Below are positions 56,420 to 64,000 of a stretch of DNA of 64,000 nt, piece after piece. The DNA comes from Apium graveolens (Eukaryota > Streptophyta > Magnoliopsida > Apiales > Apiaceae). Position numbers and translations under genes: made by a program. Within the stretch, counting starts at the first letter, position 1. The number at the start of each line of letters is the position of its first letter. The stretch is from positions 95,344,609 through 95,408,608 of the forward strand of contig NC_133653.1 of assembly GCF_009905375.1 (NCBI RefSeq), read 5' to 3'. The notes beneath the pieces were generated by a model. The model searched no databases, was not told the DNA's origin, and worked only from the letters and a program-made list of their open reading frames with translations.

Positions 56420-56689
56420 TCATTTCTTCTTCCTACTCTCGACAAACAGAATGGCGAGTCGAATGATTCGTTCTTGCTGGCGGAGAGCTTCCAGCCTTTC
56501 CTCCTCCAATCGCTCCAGATGGCGATGGTAGTCCATATAGAAGAACAGGAGGTGGGTGAGTACCTCCTGTGGGACAGAGTCCCATATCTCATCAGGAATG
56601 GTAGTGACGTGCCATTCCTGCTGCCAATCGGCACAGCTTAGCTCCATATTGAAGGTTTCGTAGTTCAAAAACATGTTGTATCTGACCAT
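56420..56689 (-). CDS. C3 small ORF between pol and ORF2 (89 codons)
   Basis: ATG 56689 (MVRYNMFLNYETFNMELSCADWQQEW) to the stop at 56420. The same frame extends upstream to 56803, but a TATATAAG box at 56772-56779 lies about 85-90 bp before this ATG and would start transcription inside the extension, so I prefer the shorter start. The predicted protein has an ordered N-terminal half with two Trp, then a charged helix (YHRHLERLEEERLEALRQQERIIRLA) and a basic end (VESRKKK). I do not recognise a family. It lies outside pol and ORF2 and has no counterpart that I can see in C2. Confidence 0.55.
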   Translation of the reverse strand: MVRYNMFLNYETFNMELSCADWQQEWHVTTIPDEIWDSVPQEVLTHLLFFYMDYHRHLERLEEERLEALRQQERIIRLAILFVESRKKK

Positions 56690-56771
56690 GGTGTTTTTGA
56701 AAGAAAAAGTATGAAGGTAAGGTGAGGTTGAGAGAAAAGATTTGATGGGAAGGCTGATGGAAAGTGGTTGC

Positions 56772-56779
56772 TTATATAG
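56772..56779 (-). promoter_or_regulatory. Candidate TATA box for the C3 small ORF
   Basis: TATATAAG on the minus strand about 85-90 bp upstream of ATG 56689. Motif words ATCAGAACTT at 57058 and 57196 and AAGTTCTGA at 57151 are 280-430 bp upstream. Confidence 0.5.
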
Positions 56780-56803
56780 GCAAGAGAATGCCAGGAGACG
56801 CAA

Positions 56804-58120
56804 AGGAATTTAATGCTGAAAGGTAGAATGAATTCTACCTCGTCTCCCCAGACTTGGAAAAAGACAAACATTCATTGGAAAGAGAAAACATGGTTTAATG
56901 GCACAAGAAGCAAGTAAAAGTTGACTGTTCAAGTACGAATACCATTAACCCTAACCATAGTGACTATTAATCTTCCACTTCAACATATTCTAGTTTGAAC
57001 CGAGACTGTTATCAAATTTTATCCACATATAAGTTAAGTAAAGAATTAGACTGTAATATCAGAACTTAGACTTATATCATAACTTAATAGTCATCAGAAC
57101 ATAATTTCTTAACTCGAAAAAGGAATGCCTATCTTAGTAAGTCCTCATACAAGTTCTGAGTTATATTCTTCAGAACTTAATCTTCAAAACATGCAATCAG
57201 AACTTGTCCTCAGAGTTTGTGCAAAGTGACACAATGACTGTTTATCTAAAACAACATAGACCACCACAGTAATTTTCATCATTCATATGGAGTGATTAGT
57301 GTGTGCATTAAGCTAAATGTCAGACAAAGAGTAAAGTCTAATTCACTTCAGTATATCTTAGAAATAAGGCATAACCAAAACTTTGCTAAAGAGCTATCAT
57401 TATTCTGTAACCTACTGTTGAATGAGTTCATGCTTGAGTCTACCTCAACTATTTTGTGCTAATTTTGTGCATCTTTTTAAATTCCATTTCACAGTGGCTT
57501 CTCAGTGTAAGTGAGTCACGACTGCTTATCAGAATTTATGCTATTATCAGAGTATTTCTCCAGTAATCATAGAGTGTGAAAAGTCACCAAGAAAATATTT
57601 TGCTTTTCTAATGCATATTTACTTAATACCAGCAATGCACTTGGGTCGTCCCTTTCACATTTTTACTCTAAATCTCAAAGGAGTACCTGATTTTATTCTT
57701 TGATCCTTTTGCCTTTGATAAGTGAGGTTTATCAGCACTTAGTGCATTCAGCAGATTTACTAGTATTAGAACTCAACAGATGAGTAGCATTATTCTAATT
57801 TGTGACTTAGTAATAAGATAAACAAAGTAAAATCAACTTAGTTCAATTATCAGAATTTGCTTGTGTCAATAGATTTCCACAGAAATAATTACTTCTTACA
57901 TGGGATCCCTTGTTTATTGAAGACTACTGGGTCAGCATCTAGCACAGTTATCCTCATAGGATTGAATAGTTACTTAAACAGACATATCACTTATCAGAAT
58001 TTAGAAACATATATCAGACAACAGTCAGTACTTAAACACATTTATCAATTAATCACAGAATACACAAAGAGATTAAATTCTGTAAATACTGATCATAAAG
58101 TCTGATAAAACAGAACAAGA
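56804..58120 (-). other. C3 spacer downstream of pol, A+T-rich, motif-bearing
   Basis: About 1.3 kb with no supported gene. It contains several copies of ATCAGAAYTT-type words (57058, 57196, near 57527, near 57848, near 57990), a density far above background. It would serve as upstream sequence for the small ORF and ORF2 if internal promoters are used. Confidence 0.6.
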
Positions 58121-59259
58121 CTAAGCAGATTTAGAGAAAGAACCTGAAACCATTCCAAGTTCATTTACCAATCTTGTAAAAGTGGCATCACACAATGGTT
58201 TTGTGAAGATATCTGCTAGTTGTTGATCTGTTGGAACAAAGTAAAATTCCACTGTACCTTCATCCACATGTTCCCTTATAAAGTGGTACCTGATGCTGAT
58301 GTGCTTTGTCATAGAGTGTTGAACTGGATTACCTGTCATAGCAATAGCACTTTGATTATCACAGTAAATAGGGATTTTGAAATATGTTAACCCATAATCC
58401 AGTAACTGATTCTTCATCCAAAGAATCTGTGCACAACAGCTTCCTGCAGCAATATACTCTGCTTCAGCAGTTGATGTGGAAATTGACTTTTGTTTCTTGC
58501 TGAACCAAGAAACCAATCTGCCTCCAAAAAATTGGCAGCTTCCACTTGTGCTTTTCCTGTCAATTTTGCAACCTCCAAAATCTGCATCTGAGTAACCTAT
58601 TAGTTTAAAATCTGATTCTCTAGGATACCACAATCCCAGATCAGCTGTTCCTTTAAGATACTTGAAAATTCTTTTCACAGCTGTTAAGTGAGGTTCTCTT
58701 GGATCTGCTTGAAATCTTGCACAAAGACAGGTAGCATACATGATATCAGGTCTACTAGCAGTTAGATAGAGTAGAGAGCCAATCATACCTCTGTAATCAG
58801 TAACATCTACTGATTTACCAGTATCCTTATCCAGTTTTGTTGCAATGGCCATGGGAGTGGATGCACTTGAACAATCTTGCATTTCAAATTTCTTCAGCAA
58901 GTTTCTAGTGTACTTAGTTTGACAAATAAAAGTGCCTTCTTCATTCTGCTTGACTTGAAGGCCCAGAAAATAGCTAAGTTCCTCCATCATACTCATCTGA
59001 TACCTTGACTGCATTAGTTTGGCAAACTTCTTGCAAAGTCTGTCATTTGTAGACCCAAAAATGATATCATCAACATAAATCTGGACCAGAAGTAAGTCCT
59101 TTTCATGGTTGAGGTAGAACAGTGTTTTGTCTATTGTTCCTATGTTGAATCCACTTTCCAGAAGAAACTGAGATAAAGTCTCATACCATGCTCTAGGAGC
59201 TTGCTTAAGTCCATAAAGTGCTTTATCAAGCCTGTAGACATAATCTGGATGTTTGGAGT
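58121..59259 (-). pseudogene. pol: C3 RT C-terminal half and RNase H
   Basis: After a frameshift near 59285, one frame carries [21 protein letters not shown], the YVDD box in [10 protein letters not shown] (about 59060-59089), RT connection (MSMMEELSYFLGLQVKQNEEGTF) and RNase [53 protein letters not shown] and MTKHISIRYHFIREH. Catalytic residues are present. It ends SGSFSKSA at the stop at 58121. The frame itself is clean, so only the upstream shift disables the polyprotein. Confidence 0.88.
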
Positions 59260-60987
59260 CTACAAAGCCTGGAGGTTGTTCAACATATACTTCACCTCCA
59301 ATTCTCCATTGAGAAAAGCACTTTTCACATCCATTTGAAAGACAGTAAACTTTTTGTGAGCAGCATAAGCCAAAAATATCCTTATGGCTTCTAACCTAGC
59401 AACTGGTGCAAACGTTTCATCATAATCAATTCCCTCATGTTGAGAATATCCTTTTGCAACCAGCCTTGCCTTATTCCTTGTAATTATGCCATCACTGTCA
59501 GTTTTGTTTCTGAATACCCACTTTGTACCGGCAACAGATCTATTATTTGGTCTTGGCACTAGGGTCCAGACTTTGTTTCTTTCAAATTCATTTAACTCTT
59601 CCTGCATTGCTTGCACCCAATCAGCATCTTGAAGAGCTTCTTCCACTTTATTTGGCTCAGTCTGAGAGAGAAAAGAATTGTAAAGACATTCGTTTGAAGT
59701 ACCTGTTCTAGTTCTGACATCTGCATCAGGATTTCCAATTATCAAATTAGGTGTATATGATTTTGTCCACTTCCTTGCAGATGGAAGGTTTTCTCTAGAA
59801 CTGGATGCTCCCCCATGATCCATGCTGTCTCCATTTTCATTTTCTGATGCTCCCCCTGAAACTATGCTCTCTGAGTTGGATTCTTCAGAATTTAGATTTT
59901 CAGCACTGTCAGAACTTGGCTTAACAGAATTTGTCGAATCAGAACTTGAAGATCCAGACGTATGCTCTGATGTTTCTTGAGATGTGGTAAGATCTTGAGT
60001 ATGCTCCCCCTGCACAGGTGCATCTTCCTTTGGCGTAGTCACCACAGTTTCAATAACATCAGAGTTTAATCCATCAGAATTTACAGTATCAGGACCTAGA
60101 CTGACAGGATTTTCAGTATCAGAATTTGAGTCTTCATTTTCAAATCTCAGTTGATCATGGTCAATAAAATCTTCAAGACCTGTAATCTTCTTGTCATCAA
60201 AAGAGACATTGATAGATTCCATGACCACTTTTGTTCTCAAATTATAGACTCTGAAGGCTTTTGTGGAAAGTGGATATCCAACAAAGATTCCTTCATCAGC
60301 TTTTAGATCAAACTTGAATAGCTGTTCAGGATGAGTCTTGAGAACAAAACACTTGCATCTAAATACATGAAAGTACTTCAGACTTGGCTTCTTTTTCTTC
60401 ACCATCTCATATGGTGTTTTTCCATGCTTGTTAATGAGTGTTGCATTTTGAGTAAAACAAGCAGTCTGCACAGCTTCAGCCCAGAAATAGGTTGGAAGCT
60501 TTGCTTCTTCAAGCATTGTATGTGCAGCTTCAATGAGAGTTCTATTCTTCCTTTCAACAACTCCATTTTGCTGTGGAGTTCCAGGAGCAGAAAATTCCTG
60601 CTTTATTCCATGGATTTTGCATAACTCTTCCATTATCAAATTCTTGAACTCAGTGCCATTATCACTCCTTAAGGTTTTCACAGAATCTTTGACCAATTTA
60701 TCCAGATGTTTGACATGATCAATTAAGATAGATGTAGTTTCACTTTTTGTGTGCAAGAAATACACCCATGTGTATCTAGTGAACTCATCCACTATGACCA
60801 ATGCATTTTTCTTCTTTTCAATAGACATGACATTCACTGGACCAAATAGATCAACATATAGTAGATGATAAGGCTCAAGAATTGATGATTCAGTCTTGCT
60901 CTTGAATGAAGATTTTCTTTGTTTGGCCTTCTGACAAGAATCACAAAGGCCATCAGGAGCAAGTACTGACTTTGGCAGTCCTCTCAC
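59260..60987 (-). pseudogene. pol: C3 integrase and RT N-terminal half
   Basis: Zinc-domain end [15 protein letters not shown], integrase core with [22 protein letters not shown] and [13 protein letters not shown] (D-D-E), a hydrophilic linker rich in Ser/Asp/Asn that contains several ATCAGAAYTT-type words (about 59880-60130), then RT start [44 protein letters not shown] and [15 protein letters not shown] frameshift near 59285 ends the frame. A separate frameshift near 60990 separates it from protease. Confidence 0.88.
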
Positions 60988-61454
60988 AAGACCGGTTCAT
61001 TTATATTGTTGAAATTTAAATGAGAGAGTTTCTTGTGCCAATTCCAGCTTTCTTCAATTGATGCTCTACTCATCAGACAGATTACAGAGCCATCAGTATT
61101 TGTTGAAAGCTTAGCTTCATAGATGTTACCACGCCTGTATCCTTTCAGAACAACTTTGCCTTTAGATTTACTCACAATTTCACAGTGTTCTTCAAAGAAA
61201 TCAACATGATAACCTCTGTCACAGATTTGACTTATACTCAGCAGATTGTGTTTAAGTCCTGAGACCAGAGCTACCTCTTTAATGATGACATTCCCAAGAT
61301 TGATATTGCCATATCCCAATGTTTTTCCAATGTTGCCATCTCCATAAGAAACACTTGGGCCAGCTTTCTCCACAAAGTTTGATAGCAGGGCCTTATTTCC
61401 AGTCATATGTCCTGAACATCCACTGTCCAGAACTAGAATGTTTTTCCTGTTGCC
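60984..61454 (-). pseudogene. pol: C3 protease and pre-integrase domain
   Basis: VLDSGCSGHMTGNKALLSNFVEKAGPSVSYGDG supplies the D-S-G active site. [19 protein letters not shown] and [18 protein letters not shown], the His pair of the zinc domain, follow. The frame is lost at about 60990 before the Cys pair. It begins just after a TTGCAG/G signal equivalent to the one in C2. Confidence 0.85.
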
Positions 61455-61508
61455 CTGCAATCACAAAGACCACTAATGATTAGTTTTAAGGACCCAGACT
61501 TGCTTGGA

Positions 61509-62204
61509 TCATTTGGTCTTATCAAGTTTGTTAACATTTGCAGCGGATTTAGCATCAGAGTTTATGTTAACATTTTTCTTATCAGAATTTACACTATCAG
61601 ACTTTGTATCAGAATTTACACTAGAAGGAACAATGGAAACTTTCTTCAAAGAAGGTTTTATTTGATAATAATCATAGTACAAACTATGATATTCCTTACA
61701 AGTATAAATGGAATGCCATAACCTACCACAATGAAAACAAGGATTTTGTGGTTTATATCTAACAGACTGACTTTTAACTCCTGATTTTGAAGGTAAGGAG
61801 TTAATGTTTTTATTCTTCCTGCAAAAAGAAGCCAGATGGTTAGAACTTCCACAGTTATGATATGTTTTCCTAGAAGCATCAGGAACAGGTTTATAATCAT
61901 TGCTTTTATTCACAACTTCCTTTCCATTCCTATTTTTCCTAGGTGATTTTACCTTGTTTGCATTCTTAACTTCTTTCAGCTTATGCTTAAGCTGCTTCTT
62001 AGTCATTAAGCCTATATTTACTTCAGCTGTCTTTTCCTGTTTTAGTTTGTCAGAAGTTAATTCCTCTTTAACTTCTAATTTCTCATTATCAGACTTTACA
62101 GTTACAAACTTAACAGGTTTTAACTTTGGCTTTTGCTTAATAACAGGCTTAATTTCTACAGTTCCTTTATCATTCTTATCCTCTCCATAACCTAAGCCCT
62201 CTTT
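61509..62204 (-). pseudogene. gag: C3 gag C-terminal / gag-pol linker
   Basis: Continues the gag frame after TGA 62205. It is Lys-rich (MTKKQLKHKLKEVKNANKVKSPRKNRNGK) with two zinc-knuckle-like segments: YHNCGSSNHLASFC, whose first Cys is Tyr, and CFHCGRLWHSIYTC, which is complete. The C-terminus has repeated Asn-Ser-Asp units (SVNSDTKSDSVNSDKKNVNINSDAK) encoded by the ATCAGAAYTT-type words at 61549-61620. It ends with TGA at 61509. The homologous region in C2 has one complete knuckle. Confidence 0.7.
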
Positions 62205-63809
62205 TCAATTTTCACTACTTAGCAAATTTTGAGTTGTTCTGCCAGAGTTAGTCCAAGTCCTGATAATCTCTCTTTCCTTTTCTAACTCAGTTTTTAGAGA
62301 TTCATTCATTTTCAGCACTTCATCCCTAACATAAAAAGCATCATCTCTATCCTTCTGAGTTTGATGGAACATAACTAACTCTTTTTCTAAGAAATCATTT
62401 CTTTTCTCAAAAGCAAGATTTTCAGAAGTTAATCTTTCACATGTTAAAGTTTGATCTTTATAACTAACAAACATGGTTTTAAGATATCTTCTCAACTCAT
62501 TAATATCATCAGTATGAAAAGCATAAGTAGTCTGAGGTACCTTTGTTTCAGCAGCTTCAGAACTGCTCTCAGCACTTTCTTTATCAGCATTTGCCATCAA
62601 AGCATAGTTCTCCTCACTTTCAGAGTCTGGGGTGTCTGTCCAACTTTTCTTTTTTGTGACAAGAGCCTTGCCTTTGTCACCCTTCACTTTCTTGCAATCA
62701 GGAGATATGTGGCCTTTCTTACCATAATTATAGCATTTGACATTGGTATAATCTCCTCTATCAGACTTTCCTCCTCTGCCTTCAGATCTTCTGAAATTCT
62801 TCTTATCAGAACTTGTGCCTTTCCTGGAAAACTTCTTTCCCTTCCTGAACTTCTTGTATGCAATCTTTGTGATCCCTTTCACCATAAGAGCACACAGCTT
62901 CATCATCTCCTCATCAGCATCAGTCTCAGGCAAGCTTTCAGAATCTGAGTCATCATCACTTTCAGAACTTGATGATTCAGTATCAAATTTTGTGAAAAGA
63001 GCTTTACCCTTGTCGTTTCTTGAGGTACCTGCTTTGGGGGATTCTTCTTTAGCCTTAAGAGCAACTGTCCTTGACTTTCCTCCTTTCCTCTTGCTTCTTT
63101 GTTCCATCTCAAGTTTATGAGTCTTGAGCATTCCATAAATTTCATCAAGAGTTGTTTCATCAAGACTGTAGTTGTCTCTTATTGTTGTTGCCTTCAAATC
63201 CCAACATTCAGGAAGAGCTAACAGGAATTTAAGGTTTAAATCTTCAAGATCATACTCCTTATTAACCAGTGACAGATCATTCAAGAGTTTGACAAATCTA
63301 TCATATAAATCGGTCAATATTACATTAGCCTTTGAATCAAAGTGTTCATACTCTTGAGTGAGTATTGTCTTCCTGTTCTTCTTAATTGGGTCGGTTCCCT
63401 GACACCTTGTTTCCAGAGCATCCCATATCTCCTTAGCAGTCTTGCAGTTAATTACCCTATTTGACATTACATTATCAATGGCACTATGCAGTAAGTGTCG
63501 TACCTTAGCATCCTTAGCCATTGATGCTATATCTTTAGCAGTATAATCACTCTTTTCCTTTGGTACGGTTTTTGCTGCTTCACCTGCAACTGCAACTGCG
63601 AGCTTAGTTGGTTTGTGAGGCCCTTCCCTTATTCGATCAAGATATTCTGGATCTGTAGCTTCCAGAAACAAGGTCATCCTCACCTTCCATATGGCATATT
63701 CAGATGGTCTCAGTATGGGAACTTTTATGGTTTCATACCGACTTTGAATTTGTGTCTTTGGAGGTTCTTCAGTTTTGGTAGACTTAGTTGGAGTTTCTGT
63801 GTCAGACAT
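62205..63809 (-). pseudogene. gag: C3 gag, capsid and nucleocapsid
   Basis: 534 codons from ATG 63809 (MSDTETPTKSTKTEEPPKTQ). Copia Gag core: YAIWKVRMTLFLEATDPEYLDRI, INCKTAKEIWDALETRCQGTDPIKKNRKTILTQEYEHFD and LDEIYGMLKTHKLEMEQRSKRKGGKS. The zinc knuckle is CYNYGKKGHISPDC, where the second Cys is Tyr, one G-to-A change, so RNA binding would be weakened. A C-terminal coiled coil follows (CERLTSENLAFEKRNDFLEKELVMF). It stops at TGA 62205, but the frame stays open beyond it. Confidence 0.88.
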
Positions 63810-63850
63810 GATTGTGTTTGGATCTTTAACTGTATGTGTGTTAACAGATT

Positions 63851-63863
63851 GGCTCTGATACCA
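63851..63863 (-). other. C3 primer binding site (tRNA-iMet)
   Basis: TGGTATCAGAGCC on the minus strand, two bases from the LTR end. Confidence 0.93.
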
Positions 63864-63865
63864 CT

Positions 63866-64000
63866 TGTTAGGTCACACACACTGTAGAGGGGGTGAATAC
63901 AGTGTCAAGTATAATCAAATCGAACTTTAATATCTCAAGTAACAGAAAACAAACTTTATTGAAACAATAAACTCTGTTACAGTATGGAACTGTTACCTCT
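63866..64000 (-). repeat. C3 5' LTR, cut by the window end
   Basis: The first 135 bp match the C3 3' LTR from 51163, differing at only a few positions (for example AGTATAATC here against AGTACAATC). Confidence 0.93.

Larger units (their letters stand above)
51163..64000 (-). mobile_element. C3: long SIRE-type copia retrotransposon, runs off the right end
   Basis: Minus strand: 3' LTR 51163-51773, polypurine tract, ORF2, a small ORF, pol, gag, tRNA-iMet primer site and the first 135 bp of the 5' LTR at 63866. The visible part is 12.8 kb, so the whole element is about 13.3 kb. It has more stops and frameshifts than C2. The degenerate word ATCAGAAYTT or its complement occurs at least twenty times across LTR, spacers and coding linkers. 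A solo LTR of the same family is at 47944-48549. Confidence 0.93.

Noticed and set aside
37866..62207. A shared programmed TGA readthrough at the gag end of C2 and C3 (both TGA AAA)
   Set aside because: The two stops are not at the same alignment position relative to the coiled coil, and both are one transition from TGG, so independent mutation is simpler.

Overview
This window is plant nuclear heterochromatin made almost entirely of nested LTR retrotransposons. The host is very probably a eudicot; I cannot name the species. The evidence is four Ty1/copia elements or remnants of SIRE/Maximus type, three Ty3/gypsy lineages (Tat with a second RNase H and a spliced antisense gene, Athila, and a Tekay/Del chromovirus with a chromodomain), tRNA-iMet and tRNA-Asp-like primer sites, and A+T-rich filler. 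I found no credible host gene, rRNA, tRNA or CRISPR array.

Layout, left to right. (1) About 1-1170 is A+T-rich non-coding DNA. (2) G1, a 5'-truncated Tat-type gypsy element on the + strand, runs to 22024. Its frame between the second RNase H and integrase is split by C1 (+), a decayed SIRE copia at 4769-15833 flanked by the duplication ACCTC. After integrase G1 carries a minus-strand gene with two introns, a 92-bp tandem repeat array and a 563-bp 3' LTR. (3) A 957-bp fragment of a Tekay LTR (22025-22981) abuts the 3' end of another SIRE element, D (22982-25356). (4) An unassigned spacer follows. (5) An Athila element (+, from about 26.1 kb to 44137) has its 5' LTR split by C2 (-), a young, nearly intact SIRE copia at 27358-40462 with equal 1018-bp LTRs and the duplication AAAAT. 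(6) A Tekay chromovirus (-) starts at 44138 inside the Athila remnant. Its 3.75-kb 3' LTR is followed by a 606-bp solo LTR (duplication GGATA) and decayed chromodomain, integrase, RNase H and RT. (7) At 51163 it is split by C3 (-), a long SIRE copia that runs off the right end.

In each SIRE element, gag supplies the capsid and zinc knuckles, and pol supplies protease, integrase, RT and RNase H. A long extra ORF (ORF2) lies downstream of pol, and C3 also has a small ORF between them. The most interesting signal is regulatory. Each of the four SIRE LTR families carries its own short repeated motif upstream of its TATA box. In C2 (TCAACGGAT) and C3 (ATCAGAAYTT) the same motif recurs inside the element, including clusters 200-450 bp upstream of TATA boxes that precede ORF2 and the small ORF. 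This suggests internal promoters controlled in parallel with the LTR promoter. All function statements are inferred from sequence motifs; nothing was searched or computed by program.
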